DNA from: Epiperipatus broadwayi
Lineage: Eukaryota > Onychophora > Udeonychophora > Euonychophora > Peripatidae
Direction: 5' to 3'
Assembly: GCA_028023455.1 (NCBI GenBank)
Contig: JAQFVV010000207.1
Coordinates: 1,381,243-1,445,242, forward strand
DNA: 64,000 nt
Numbering within the stretch: position 1 is the first letter of the stretch; each line of letters starts with the position of its first letter. The position numbers and the translations under genes are program-made. The notes under the pieces were generated by a model. The model had not been told where the DNA came from. It saw nothing but the letters and a program-made list of their open reading frames with translations, and did not search any database. Positions 23,496 through 37,744 of the stretch are shown here, in pieces.

Positions 23496-26340
23496 ATTGT
23501 ATTGAGGTACATCATTACAGAGTGTTTTAGTGTATTAAGAGTAAAAATACTTAGGAAATTTGTTTTTTAAAAAGAAATTAAATCAAAAAAAAAATTAAAG
23601 TAAAATAAAAGTTTAAAAGTTTGAATAAAAAGAAATTTAGGTACAAAAGATTAGGGTAAGGCGGTTTATTGTTAAATAAAAAAAGGGGAATTGAAATAAA
23701 ATGATTTAATATTACTTTTAATTAATTCATAATAAAACTAAAAAAGGTAGTTCATTTTGTCTTATAATAAAAAGATTGAATGTGTGCGTGTATAAATAGA
23801 TTTTGAAAAAAGGAAAAAAAAATTTAAAAGACAATAGAGCTAATGTAATAAAACAAAAGGAAATCTAATTAAATGGTTAAGAGAAAATTAACAAAGAAAC
23901 TAAATATTACTATTCACTTAAACCAACGATCAATGAAAAGGATCAGAGACTTCAAATAAAAAAACAACAAGTCCAAATAGGAGCGAAATAGAATGTATGA
24001 TGAATTTGCAAGATAAGAAGCATCGGGTAAAAAAAAAAGAACTTTGTATTGTTATAAAAAATATAATAAAAATAATAATAATATAATAAAGAAAGAAAAT
24101 TTTTTAAAATTATAAATAAATTTGATCAGAAATAAATTGGATCAAAAATTATTAGTTAGAAATAAACTGAATAATAAATTGATTGATTCAAGAAAAATTA
24201 CAGAAGCTACTATTAGAAGAGAATAATGCATAGCTGAACTCATCGTATCATGTGTGCAGCCTGAACTTTCTCTGCAGCAGCACCAGTAGATAGTTCGAAG
24301 GACAAACCATGTTCATGAGAAGTCTAAAGAACAATGGAGTGTTCATGCTGAGATCCATGAGAGCTCATATAATATCACAAATTAAGAAAAGATCTATGAG
24401 GAATTACCACCAACTGGTTGGAACTAACATTTTACAGAAGCTACATTTTGCCATACTCGCAACAAATCAAATTCAAATCCTAGATAACATTTCATTTTGT
24501 TATTCTCCAATTCTTGATTTATAAGCTGTGGTAGATAAAAAAATAAAACAAAAAAAAAATTTTTATCTTTTAACTTCTCACAAACTGTTATCTTAAGGGT
24601 ATAAATTATATTAGTTCCATTGTCCATCTTTTATGCAGTATTATTAATTGTGTGTGTGTGTGTGTTGAATTTTAATTAAATATGTTTTGTATTTTATTTT
24701 GTCAAAGGTATTAAAATATTTATTTAACTGAAAAGTGTGTGCATGCTTGCTTTATGAGACAAAACGATTAGGCTAAGAAAAGAGAGTGGGGGTTAAATTA
24801 GTATTGAAATATTTATTACTATAATGATTGTATGTTTTTAATATGGTATAAAATGCTCATTTTAGAAAAAAGAGTGAGATTCAAAGTGTTATTGAAATAT
24901 TTATGCTAATAGAAGGAACGTATATCTTTATTACGAGATAATACATTTAATTTATGAGAATAGAATGGGGATTCAAATATTTAGTCATTATTAGAAGTGA
25001 TTTAAGTTGAAGCTAAAAGAATAGAGAGTATCTTTTGAAATAAGGATTTTGAATGACGCAATGTTTTATTGTGCGGAAAATAAAATTTTTTTATAATATT
25101 AAGAAATAGAATTTTAGAATGAGTGGGTATTTCTAAGACAGCTACAATTTGATGAGCTAGCTGGGATTTCAGGTACTAGATTCATTGCTGGTTGAGCAAA
25201 CATGTTAATTACTCCATGATTAACTGGTGACTAAAAGGATCTCCTTAAAATAAAGTGCTTGGCTGGCCAGTGTTTTAATTTAGTAGCTGATTATTTATGT
25301 TATTGGTGGCTTGCTACCAATGGGATTGTTCACTCCACCTGAGGGACCAGAAACCTTTGGAGATAGAAAAGTTTGTTAATAAGGAAAATACAAAAGTATA
25401 TATATATTCTTTATTCTTATCAAAAGAGGAAGGTGGGTGGTTCACTATATATATATATATTAGCAATTTCCCTGATCAATTGTTCTCAGATATGACCTTT
25501 TCAAAATAGTAACACAGTTCTAATGTCTATTTCTTAAACTACAATCTGATAAAATTTTGTTATTCCAGAAAAACATTTTATTAATTCTGATATTTTCCAA
25601 TCATCCAAATTATGCTTTCATTTAATTTGATCTATGGCATTATCAGTTTACAAGTACTGGTTTATATCTATGATGATACAATTTGAATATTCTTTCCATT
25701 AACAAGTATTTCATTCATAAACCATTACAAATGAACAGAAGCAAGTTTCATTCATGACAGTGCAATGAATATTGAACCAATTTATATCTTGTGTGCAAAT
25801 AATCAATCAATCTCATAAAATTATATTAGCAGATGAACATAAGCTTTATAGAATTGTTTGCCTTGTTAGTATTTATATCTCATTATTGAAAAGTAAGTAA
25901 TATTATTTATAAAGCAAATAAATCTTCTGTATTTTTTTAAATGTTATGAATTATTTTTCTTCTTTCAATAAATTATTGTCTTTTACCAAATCCCAATAAA
26001 CCATCCTAGTTAATGGACAAATACTATTACTTTCATGTCATCCTATTCAATTGGTGGTTATTTACTTTTAAATATAAATAAATAAAAATTTACATGAAGG
26101 AATTCAGGTTTACTTTTATTGAAGCCAAGATATGAGCGAGTTAGTTTAATGTGTTTAGTTAAACATATACATTTTTTAATTGACATCAGAGAAAATATAG
26201 CAAAACTCTGTAATAACTCTTTGGTCAATTCCAGCCAGCATCCTGTAAATAAAAGTCTTATTACATATAACAATGAAAAATTAAAAAAAGTTTATAATTA
26301 CAACATACACAATATTTATATTTTAAAATGCAAATAATAA
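23496..26340. other. AT-rich stretch with one purine-rich block
   Basis: About 23560-24130 is strongly A/G-rich on this strand. About 24230-24430 and 25130-25360 are less AT-rich islands with short open frames that I cannot match to any family. Small TG and TA runs occur at about 24648 and 25446. Confidence 0.4.
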
Positions 26341-26344
26341 CCTT

Positions 26345-26830
26345 TTAAAATATAATCTTACCTCTTTACCCACTAATCATTTTTTAGTTTGGAAAAGAGG
26401 TTTTCAAAAAATTAATCCGCTGTGTAATCTATGTAAGTCTAATGATGAAACTTTATAACATCTTTTTTTTTGTTGCCCATTTTTTCACCATCTTTGGTAA
26501 AATATAATTGTAAATGTTCCTCCAAATAGTACTAATGTTTTGTCACTCTTAAATGCATTTAAAAGTGACGTTTTTTCAATCATTAGAATGGCTTTTTTTT
26601 TTTTTCAATAGGGATAACAAGATGCACGTTTGTATTTAATCAAACAAATCTTAGCCCTTAGAATATTTATTTGGAAATTATGGACAAAATTAAATATAAA
26701 GACAAGTTATTGGCTCCAGAGAAATTGTATAAAGAAACATGGTTAGAGATGTTGATTGATTATTTCAAAGTCTTTTCTTTTCAGATTTATTTTACAATGT
26801 ATATATAAATTCAATGTTATCTTGTTAATA
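26345..26830 (+). pseudogene. L1/Tx1-like LINE C-terminal zinc-binding fragment
   Basis: Reading from about 26360 gives NPLCNLCKSNDETL, a stop, then HLFFCCPFFHHLW. This CxxC...ET...HLF..CP...W pattern is the zinc-binding region found C-terminal to the reverse transcriptase in many LINEs (the zf-RVT family). Two further open pieces downstream (IFIWKLWTKLNIK-like) may belong to the same C-terminus. A stop and frameshifts are present. It could be the 3' part of the same family as the ORF1 element at 4.1-7.1 kb, which I infer only from element type. Confidence 0.62.
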
Positions 26831-26836
26831 ATAAAT

Positions 26837-26905
26837 ATCAGAGAAGATGGATTGAACTTGGAGAGATCTTCATCCTGCAGTGGATTGATAATAGTTGATG
26901 ATGAC
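26837..26905 (+). mobile_element. RTE-type LINE, extreme 3' end
   Basis: 69 bp matching the last codons and tail of the RTE at 10020-10085 (AGAGAAGATGGATT, CTGCAGTGGATTGATAATAG, TGATGATGA). An extreme 5' truncation. Confidence 0.85.
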
Positions 26906-29900
26906 ATGAAAGCAGTCAACACTTAAATAATACCAATATCAATAACAATCAACAATCTCAATCTGTTGTCATGGCAACCTCATTTTAACAAATGTGCCAG
27001 TCAAAATCATGTATTCATTCAACAAGACCAATAATTCAAGCAAAAGTATTTTGAATCCAACCATGCACAAGATACAGATGTCAGGGCAAGGGTGAATCCT
27101 AACCTATTTGCCTGAACTATTGCCTCTCTGACTAATGGATAACGTTTGTGGTGACACTAGCAAGTGCTTGGTTTTATTCCATCCCAGCTAGATGTCATGG
27201 TTCACAAAGAGACTCAAAATAATAAAGGGTTTATATGAGAAATTAATGATTTAGTGAATTCTGATGATTGCAGAATGGTACAGATGTGATTTGATATCAA
27301 CTACTAATGGTTTGAACCATAATAATTATACTTCTTTCTGGCAACATTACAAAGAAGTGAATTTAAATCAAAGAAATATTATAAATAAATAGAGTAATTA
27401 ACATTAGAGATTCAGAATGATGAAAATCTTAAGCTAATTTAAAATAATAATATTACAGGAATTTATTAAGAAATTGAATTAATGTTATACAAAATAAGTT
27501 GAGTTTTGTTTATACAACTATGTTATTATATTTCTTGAATTCGTTTTGATGCAGCTTTGATAACAATGTAAAAATTTGTTAATTGGTCTGCCAAGAAACA
27601 ATCAACAATAAAATATCATTAGCTCTTTTTAAGAAATTAGAAATAAATCTATTCTATATATAAATAACAAAACATGAGTAATATGTATTTAAAATACTAT
27701 TACATTTAAATCAGTTGTCTATAATGAGTTTAGAAAGCAAAATAGTTCTTAAATAAATAATTGACATTTATATAGTCAGATTTAACTAATTAATTGGGTT
27801 GATTGGTAAAGAATGTGCCATCACAGCAGAGAGCATTTCAGGTTTGTAAATAAATATATAGAATGATAAAGGCAGTATGATATTATAGATTACAACAAAA
27901 GAATAAATGAGGGGTGTTTCAAACCTCTGGGTGACTGCTAAAAGAAATCCCTGGTATCTAAAGGTAGATGATTAGAGAAATGTTGGCCCTCCAACCAAAA
28001 CATATCTGTGAAATGTAATAATAGATTTGATGTGCTGGACTTCCCATACACATTTTAATGGCAATGCCAGAAAAGGATCTCTTAGTAGGAAAATACATCT
28101 ACTATTAAGGCAAAGTCGTGGAATGGACTGGTCATATTTAAAATTCCAAAGGTCCTAAGAGATAATTAGCAAAGCAAGATCGATAATACTAAATGAATGG
28201 TTGTAACTATAAAATACATAATGCATTAGATATATAGATAGTGTATCACTAATGAAAATAATAAATAAATTCCTGATTAAAATAACCAGCTCCCTGATGT
28301 AATAGAAAATCCCCAGAAACCTTATGTCATTAATGAATGAATCATAAAATATAATATAAAAGGGAAGGCAAGAATTAAAATTAAAATATAAATTGTTTTC
28401 CACACTTTCCAAATATTTCATTTATTAGTGAGCTATCAAATAGTTCATCATTGAAGATTACAAAATAAGTCAGTCTTTTAATTAACATAAACAGACTGGG
28501 CATCAAATATCAAACTCACTTCTGGTGAAGTTTGACAATATACAGCATAATAAATTATACATCGCAATTTTAATATTTTTCTGACAAATAAAAATATATA
28601 TATATAAAACATATACTGATAAAATGCTATGATAAATGCGCTTTCAATGATTTTTTTTCAAGACATTTGTTTTACAGAAATTGTGATAGATTTTATTTAA
28701 TTGATTTAATAAAATTCATAATCCTTTCAGAAATAATTATGAGGGCACTTTTAAGTTGAAGATAATAATAAGATACATAACTTTTAAAATAATTTCAATC
28801 ATTTAAAATAAATTTATAATATAAGAGGCCCAAAACTAAATGAGCTTTCTCTATTAATTAATTTAATGGAAATAAGTCTTCTAAGATGATTTTTAACTGG
28901 AGAAAATAAGAGGGAGAGGGTTTAAAGTTAATTGCTCATGGAGTTTTACACGTGGCAGTTTCAATAAGTCAATATTATAAATAAACCAACAAAAAATTTA
29001 AGATAAATTTGCAGCATTAAAATAATGTGAGATATTTATAAGAATTGATAATTTTAAATTTAAGAGAAAATTTTTAAAAGACACATTTTAAAATTAAGTT
29101 GTATAAACATTACAGATGTATATAATATAAATTAATATTGATTTAGAAAACAAAGTAAGCTAGAATCAGATGCTTGTGGCAAATTGGAGGTTACCTCAGA
29201 ACCAATCAGTAGAAACAGGCAGTTATAAAGTCAGATCATTTAGCAGGCTTCCTTGACATAGTACAGTCTCAGGCTAGGTGCTGAGAGCACTGGAATGGCA
29301 TGGTGATGAGCTGGTGGAACAAAGCTCTGAAAAGCAAACAACCATTCTTTTCACCCCATCATTTCTTTAGGCATGATGTACTATAAATCTAAAATACTCT
29401 CTTCAGTGAACTGTTCTTCAATAATCTTCTTATCAAAATTTTCTACTATTTATTTGATCTGGCCTTATCTATAGGATTCAATCTACATTGACAACTACTA
29501 ATTGCAATTGCTCTAAGCAGTTCTCTGAGGTTGGTGTCTTCTTGGGAGGGAAATCTACAATCCTGCTTTCAACATGCCCCAAGGGTTCATTCTGCTAATT
29601 AAAAGAAAACAGCAACAAGCATGATTAAGATTATCAGTCATTGTCATATTAACAAAGCCTATCTAATTAAGATTTAGATTTTAAAAATGTAAATTTTATT
29701 CACAAAAATTTTAGGAATTTGGTACATTCTATAAATAATATGATGACTTTCAAATCTGATATTTGATATAAAACATACATACAAATTTACAAAATATTCC
29801 TTACAAATATTAGATTGTTTACATAATTGATTCTTTAATGTACATTTATCAAAAGATAAATATAAAATTCTACCAACTGATTAATTGGCAAAATGAACTT

Positions 29901-30973
29901 TAATAAAAAAAATTAAAATATTTGTAACATTTTATAGATATCTAGGATTCAATTATTTACTTGGTGCCAATTTAATAAAATAAACAAACGTACATTTCTA
30001 CAAATATTATAAAATAAATAAACTATTATAAAAAGCTTAGTTTTAATTATAAAATAAAATTAATGAAATATAAATTAGATAAAGATTATAATATTGATTA
30101 CAAATATTGATTATAAATATACTACCACCTATTATGAGATGGGTGTCAGTTAATATACAAGATTGGGTTCAAACCCATACTAGTGCTGATGACATTGACA
30201 CTAGGTAAAGCAAAAATATGTATTATATTTCCAGCTTCAACAATTAAGGTCAAAATCCATCTTTATATATGGCCTAATATATTTATATAGACACTAATGT
30301 TGCAATTCAATGAAGTGTATATAAACCTTATTAAACAGGTAAATATAACTTGTTCTGAATGCAGACGTACAAATAGTCAAAGTTACCTTCAAACTCCACT
30401 CCATATGTGTATTGCTTATGTAATAAAGTGAGTAATTCCCAAGTCTAGATAAGTAAATAATGTAAATACATAAAAGTTGATATTTAAACAATTACACAAT
30501 AATTATATAGTAAAAACATATATGATTACATTTTTATTATATATGTATATGATTTATTTTAGAAAATGGAAAACAATTTTTCCAAAGTGAAAATAAAATA
30601 AAATATTTAGACAATGATCTAAGATCAAATAAGTCATCTAACAATAAACTCTAGAGTTTGGATATATTGAAGACAATTAAAACTGACAGAATATTATGGG
30701 TTTTTTTTTTAAAAAGTTCTTTTATTAGATTTTATTTTTACATTTTATGTTTCTGCATTTTTTTAATTATTATAATTTTTTATATTTCATGTGTGTTTTT
30801 TTAATAAATATAATTTTTTGTTTAATGCGTAATTTTTCTTCACCATTTTAAATAAGTAAAAAAACAGTCTTTTGTAATAATTAGCCCATTGTAGACACAG
30901 GAGTCTTTAGCAGTCCTTCATAGTAGAAAATGAAAGGGAAATTAGTACTCATCTGACTTTCCAATTGTCTGAA
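26906..30973. other. Mostly AT-rich; two islands of unknown content
   Basis: About 27060-27190 contains an ATGGATAACG box resembling a tRNA-Arg A box followed by GGTTTTATTCC, possibly a tRNA-derived SINE relic. About 29160-29600 is less AT-rich, with ACCAATCAG and TATAAAG spaced like a Pol II promoter. No open frame supports a gene in either place. Confidence 0.4.
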
Positions 30974-32163
30974 ACCATGTTTCCTCAAAAATAAGTCCTA
31001 ACCAAAAAATAAGCTCTAGCATGATTTTTCAGGATGCTTATAATATAAACCCTACAGAAAATCTAAGGCCTAGTTAAGATCATCAATAGATCTATTTTGT
31101 TTGTCTGCTCAAACACATGATAGACATATTTAATTATAACAAATGAATGTATAAATGAACAATATTATAGGTATTAATTATTTAAATAAATGGTAATATG
31201 AATTTATATGGGTCTTTTGTATTTTCTGTCAATTATTTTTGACACATGTAATTCTACCTGTAAAGAGAAACAATTTATTTACCAAAAGTCAGTATATAAA
31301 ATTATTTAAAATTTTATTTATATATTTCAAGTACTTATTTTATTTATATTTAATATTTATATTTAGAATGCTTAATTTAGTTATAGAGTTTCATCATGGT
31401 AGTTTTTAAATGTTCAGATAAAAGAGACAGTTTGATTTCTCAAATATTTTTTTTTCCTAAAAGACTTTATTAAAATAACAAAAATTTAGTAATCAAAGTT
31501 TATCTCAAGTTATATTATCAATCTTTCTCCTAAAGAAAGTTTTTAAAAATAATACTCAAGCACAGTTATTACAAGTAATTTGGAAAATGTTTACAAAGCG
31601 TGCATTTGATAATGGATGGATATGCTTGTGTCATATATGAATTGTCATAATTCAATATGTTGTATGTTATGTTGGACTTACATATGAAATACAGAAACCT
31701 TTTCTGATTTTTTGTGCATACGTTATTTTGTTGCTTTTGTGTGGACAAACCAATCTTAATTGTAATCATTTTTGTTACCACTCCTGTCTCACAAGTTTTT
31801 ATTAACATTTTATTTAATGATAAATTTAAACAGGATATTCTGATTTCCAGATAAGATGAGTGCTAAAAGAATAAGCTATTTCATAAATACAAGAAAAAAA
31901 ATACTCGAATTAATTTATTAATTAATTAAAAACTGTAACGGTATGATTATGATCAATGTAATACATAGGATGCCCTGAAAATTGTAGGGGGGGGGGCATT
32001 CCAAGATAAAAATGTTACACCTTGTGTAAAAAAAAGTAATACTTGAATAAATATAGATTTTTGTCCATGAAAAAAATAAAAAAAATTCTGAAAATATACC
32101 CTATGATGTCTTTTGGAGTAAAAATTAATATAAGACTGATTTTTACTTTCAGAAAAATATGGT
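30974..32163. mobile_element. Decayed TIR DNA transposon, non-autonomous
   Basis: The left end ACCATGTTTCCTCAAAAATA and the reverse complement of the right end ACCATATTTTTCTGAAAGTA are similar. Both ends also match, from memory, a widespread animal repeat with ends of the form TGTTTCCCCGAAAATAAGAC and an inner GACGCATTAGGG block (here GACATCATAGGG). The inside is AT-rich without a transposase frame. I cannot name the superfamily with confidence. Confidence 0.5.
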
Positions 32164-33321
32164 AATTAAAATTTTACTAATTTTTATTTAAGCCTTTATT
32201 TATGTATAACTAAATATATATTTACTGACCAATGTTGCATTATTAGCTAAATTGATTAGCAGTCGAAATAGCTGTCAATAGAGAATAATTCTGTGTCTCT
32301 TAAAAAAAATAATTTTCCCTGGAATTTCACAGGTGATCGGTTTGGTTAGGCAAAATACTATCTCTGCACCATGCAGCCCTTCTAAATAATTTTGAAATGT
32401 GTAGTTTTTAAAGTTTTCCTCAGATAACAAACTTGATTGGCTCAATCCTAATGAAACATGCTCATGGAAAATTATCAGGTATATAAATACATGTAAATTG
32501 CTCATTAATCAATCTTTTTATTATATACTCAATCTCTTAAATGTTGATAATGAATTACTGATTTGGTTGAATTCTTCAAACGTTGACTTTTAGGTTGTTT
32601 ATGCAGGTATATATAAAGCACATTTCATAAACTTTGAAAGAAAAAGTGTATGGTATTATAGTACAAAATTTTACAATGCACAAGTAGACTTAAATATTGA
32701 AGTAAAGATAAAAAACCTTGAGAAATCTTTCTAAGCACATGAACATTTATTCACCTTGAAAAATTCAAAACACCCACACTTATGCCATGACACAGTCGCC
32801 TAGTGCTACAATGCCAGCATAAGGTGCCAACATTACCTGGACTCTTTGACTTACTTAATTCATATAACAGATATATTTCCAATAAAAATGTTTTTTGAAA
32901 TTATTATATGATTGATTGCAAGACTTGTGTTGTTGTTACAAAATAAAATAGTAAAATAATCTTGACAGGAAACTCACGCATTTGTATGACGAGAGAGATA
33001 AAGAAAAGTCAGTAGCTTAGTTTAAAGAAATATTCCTTAAAGCAATGTCTTTATTAGCACGGAAGAAGCAGCCATAAGGATTTTCATAGTATATAGCAAT
33101 CCAGTAATGTCCAAAACTGATTAACATTCCGGTATTTATCTTCTTTATTGTCTATGTTTACAATAAAATAATTTATTTAATCTTATTCAAAATAAATAAT
33201 ACTAAATGTACCAAGACGGCATTTCTAAGGATTTAATTGAAACCATTATCTTCTTTGCAAGAAAATTCTAACTTAATATTTCAAGTTTGAAAAAAAAAAT
33301 TTACTTTAAAAAAAGCTGTTA

Positions 33322-33354
<33 letters not shown>

Positions 33355-35867
33355 CAACTTGTAGAGAAAAAAGTTTTGAGGTTGAAAGTATAGAGAACTA
33401 TGATAGCATAAATTATGTGAAAATAAGAATTGCTAAAAGAAACATTTTTTAAAAGAAATGATATGGATATAAAAGCAGATAGGTTCTGATAGAGATTGCT
33501 GAGGATTTAAAAAGCAATATGAATATATTTTTATGCTTAATACAACAGGAATTATACGAAACAAGGAATCTCAATAATTAAATAACATTGTTTTATATTT
33601 CTATGATAATTATTATTTTTATGAGAACATCTTATGATAGTGGAAATTAGTGGAAAAAATGAAACTTAGAATTATTAAAAAATGTTTTATACATGTAATA
33701 TAATTACAGGATTTCTTGCTTTGAAATATAAATCTTATTTTAAAGAAAGTAGTTAAGCATAAGAGAAACTGGATTAAACTTGGAGTAATCTCTTAATAGA
33801 GAAAATGATTCACTTAACAAATGAAGATTGCTTGCAAAATTTCATATAAAGTGACAGAGAGTGTATTGAATTACTAAGTTGGTAGATAGTATTGATGTGG
33901 TAAAGTGGAGATGAAGGATTAATTTATTCTAAAAAATTTGAATATATATATATATATTCATGTGTACTGGTATGTCTATAATTCAATGTGATATTAAGGG
34001 CACTGTGTGGGTAAGAAGAGCCTTTGTCTAAGTTAAATTCTGATTTCACAATCCCATGAACATAAAATTTGTAAATTAAAAAAAAGAGGAATTCTATAAA
34101 ATTTTAATCAATAACAGAAATAGAAGCAATAGAACATTAAAAAATTATAATTACACTTTTATATTTTTATTTACATATTAATTTTTCTGACATTGATGAT
34201 CCCATAATAACTTCTAGAAATTTTTCTCCACATAGTAAATAATAACAATACTATGATTCCGAAAACTTCCAACAAGATTTGTCTTTAAGAAAATTTTTAT
34301 TATTTTACTGCCTAGTAGTAATTTTAATTAATTTTTATGTTTACAATTTTTGCCAAGTGTCTGGAATGTATTTAATGTAAAATCAGAAGTTTGAGGTTTT
34401 TCATTTATTGAGCACAACTTTTTCAACTTCTTTTTCTCTTTTGAGCTTCCAATCATTTGACATTTTGTTATTGTGACCTGGACTGAGGAGATAGGAACAA
34501 GCAAATTTAAATCTTTTGCGACTAAAATTAGAATGAACATAGTATGCAATTATTCAGCAACAAGAAAAGTAGTTTAACATTAGTTTAATGCAAACAATTA
34601 ATGATGTATTTAAAGGAATTAATATACATATGTATAAAACTCAATATAAACATAGGCAGTAACTTACTATATAAGAAACCTGATATCTAGTTTACCAGCC
34701 TTTAAAATCCCCACAGCTCTGTTGGGTTTACTAATACCATATTAAGATCAAGGTAACCTGTAGAAACCCTACACAGCTTATTATCACAGCCATAATACAA
34801 TTCTCTGTGATACAATATCTTATGGCATTTTCTTCTCCTTTGCTTCCATAGTCTAAACAATCATGCAGTTCCATTCCCAGATTATGAAGAAAAAAATTTT
34901 TTCTTGATTCCTTATATAATGGCTTGTTTTCATTATATTTTCTGAAGTACAATTGTTATAATAAGGTTGATGGTGTCTCACTAATATGCTTATAAATACA
35001 CAACCTGTTTTTATACATAAATAAAAATCATTTACATCTGTTCTTTGATTAATTATCTAGAATAAAGATACATATAATATATCATGTCTTAAACATCCAG
35101 AATGATCAATGATTCCAAAATATCAAGCATAGAAAAACAATCTCTCTACAAGTATATTAAAACAATCAATTAAACCATTCTTAAGTTTATGATTGCTATA
35201 CATGATTTATCAGTAGGGATGTTGAAAACTTTGTAATTTACTTGTATCTTTCTAAGTTTAAGCATGTCTTTCTATCCTATGAATGCTAAGGGACTGACAT
35301 TCATTATTAGTTACTATTAATAGAAAAATCGATTTCTTTTGTAATTTTTGATTATAATAACAATGACAATAAATTTTACTTTTACTATGAAACATTTTGA
35401 CTGCCTCAATAATAACACATTTATTGACAGATTTTTCAACTCATGCACAGGCTATTTAAAACCTCCGAGATATTTATTGACCTTAGTACAATTTTTAAAT
35501 AAGCAAATATTTTTCAACAATAAAGAGAAATTTGTCATTCAATATGTCACATATACTCAAAGTCATTTGAAAACATAACATCTTTATAATATTGTAAGAG
35601 TTATTATAACTAGGAATACCTTCAGATTCATAGCAACATCACTGAGAACAGCATACCTAAATGTAACTGATATGGCACTCAAAATAAAATGACGTTTGAA
35701 ATTAAATATCTCAATATACCTTTTGATTGCATTAATGATATTCATCACCCATCACAATTTTTCCTTTGATTTAAAAACAATTTAAATAACCTTGGAATCT
35801 GTGGTTATGATACACCCTGTTATATCTCAATGCTTCCATAAATTTAGACAGATCTATTATTTTTACT
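32164..35867. other. AT-rich stretch, nothing recognised
   Basis: Apart from the CA/TA repeat at 33321-33354 and a short (TA)n at about 33945-33958 I see no element or gene. Confidence 0.4.
33321..33354. repeat. (CA)n(TA)n microsatellite
   Basis: A run of ACACAC followed directly by TATATA, 34 bp in all. Confidence 0.9.
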
Positions 35868-36277
35868 CATCATCATCATCATTTGCAATCATTAATTCAT
35901 TGCAGGATAAAAATCTATCCACATTTAATGCATATCATTGCAGCCATCCACTAAATGTCTTTATTCTATCCATATATTTGACATCTGATCTCTTTCTAGC
36001 TCTTTTGAAATCTTTTTTGATCTAGTTTTAAATTTTAACATGTATTATCATCTCTTTTAGAAACAAATCAAATCTATCACTAATTTAGTCTGTAATTTTT
36101 TTCAATAATGTTAATGGTATCTGCTTGTTCTCTCACCCAAGTATTTAGCATTTGATTACTTTTTGTTCTTCCCAGCAAATAACTGTCCATTTATTATTGA
36201 GTTGCTTTGAAGTCTCTAATTTATCTTTCTATTAAATGCCCAAGTTTCAGATCCATAAGTAAGAACTTCACATGATC
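35868..36277 (-). mobile_element. RTE-type LINE, decayed 3' fragment
   Basis: Begins with a CATCATCATCATCATTTGCA tail, then the RTE 3' region (CATTGCAGGATAAAAATCTA) and ends near the block encoding GSETWTLN (CAAGTTTCAGATCCATAAGT). Many indels; no coding capacity. Confidence 0.78.
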
Positions 36278-36424
36278 ACTTTTCCTATACTAGCACATTA
36301 ATACTGTATGGAGAGTTTTGCTCTGTTTAAGTAAGAACTTGTTATTTTATATTTTAAAATTTGCATTTACTTCTTGATTTATTACTACTATTATTTTAAA
36401 GATTGAAAGTTTAATCCAATTTCT

Positions 36425-37300
36425 CATGACCATTTATTCTTTTTTTTTAAACATTACAGCAGAAATACTTTATCGAATCTATCTATCATAACCATTTTAT
36501 TTCTTGGTTTTTACAATATTTTGAGATCCATTTATTATGTGATTTATCAATATGTTTAATTCTATTTTAGTTATTTAACTCTTTTTTTGATACCAGTGAT
36601 ACCTATTTATTTGTTCATCCTCTATTTTCACTTTAGTTCTGCCTTGTTATTACCAACATATATCTCTTTATATTTCATTACTTATTCAGATATCGCCAAA
36701 TTACTTTCATTATTAAGCATAGAGTTACAGATTTATAAGCAAAAGATTAACAAGTACTTACATTAAAATGCTTCACTATCAAGCTCATTGACATTTTTTT
36801 TAATATTGAATTATTATTAACAAAATCATTCTATTCAAGTTCAATTCTATGATTAGTTGCTTTCCATTATGTTTTCATGTATATTAATGTGATCAAAATA
36901 TTCATAGTTAAGAACTATTTCTAATTTATTACTCGATTTTTTCTCCATTTTTCAAAAGTTAAGGAACATTATTTTAATGTTTTCAGCATTTATTTTAATT
37001 CTATAATTGTATTTCTTTAGTCTTTTATCATTTGTTTTTAATTCTGCATTTCTGTTTCATTAAATACTTTTTTATAACATTTTTTAAAGCTATGAATCAC
37101 TAATTTCAAAAATAAACACATAATTTTCAAAATCTTGATGATATAAGTAATCTCCATTTATTTGTATTTCTTTAGTTCCCATTTCAATTTGGTAATGTAC
37201 TTCAAAAATCTGTTCTAAAAATTTTTGTAAGATGTAATCACCCCCCCCCCCCGTACCCTTCAATTAAAGTTAATCTTTTTATAATTTAATACATTGCAAT
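36425..37300 (-). mobile_element. RTE-type LINE, strongly decayed
   Basis: A second minus-strand RTE copy in tandem with the preceding one. It is recognisable by TTTTGAGATCCATTTATTAT, ATTCAAGTTCAATTCTATGA and AAGTAATCTCCATTTATTTG, which line up in order with the copy at 21.8-23.5 kb. A run of 13 C at about 37240 lies where the family reads GTCACCCTG. Confidence 0.7.
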
Positions 37301-37744
37301 TCATTGTTTCTAAAATAGATAATTAATTTCAACATATAATATCTTAGTATAAATTTTTCTTATTTTATTTTATTTTATAAGTCCTTTTTTATATTCATAT
37401 ACACAATGGCTACAGAAAGAAGTTTGCTATTGACTGAAAGAAAATCTTTTGATTTCATTTCGAGGCCTTAAAGAAACTAAGCAGGGAAAATTTCTAATAA
37501 TTACTCTATAAGATCTTCCCATTGCAGCTGTAATTTTTATATGATTATTTATATACTGTAGTTTACAAATATGGTAGAATTGCTCACCAACACACAGCCA
37601 GTTATGATGCGTTTATTCGTTTTTATCTCGGAGTTAAAAATCAAGAAGAATGGTATTTCTTTTTTTTTTGCCTGATAGTTGTTAACTGAAACATCACATA
37701 AGTTTTTTGAAGACAGAATAAATGAGGGTGGGAATGAAACTTTT

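Noticed and set aside
24309-24524. 71-codon frame in a less AT-rich island
   Set aside because: No recognisable family, no homologous copy in the window and a length within chance; not called as a gene.
28155-28421. 88-codon minus-strand frame
   Set aside because: Hydrophobic and AT-driven; no motif or context supports it.
30121-30215. GGGTTCAAACCCA as a tRNA B box
   Set aside because: No A box at the right distance on either strand; the motif is a short palindrome.
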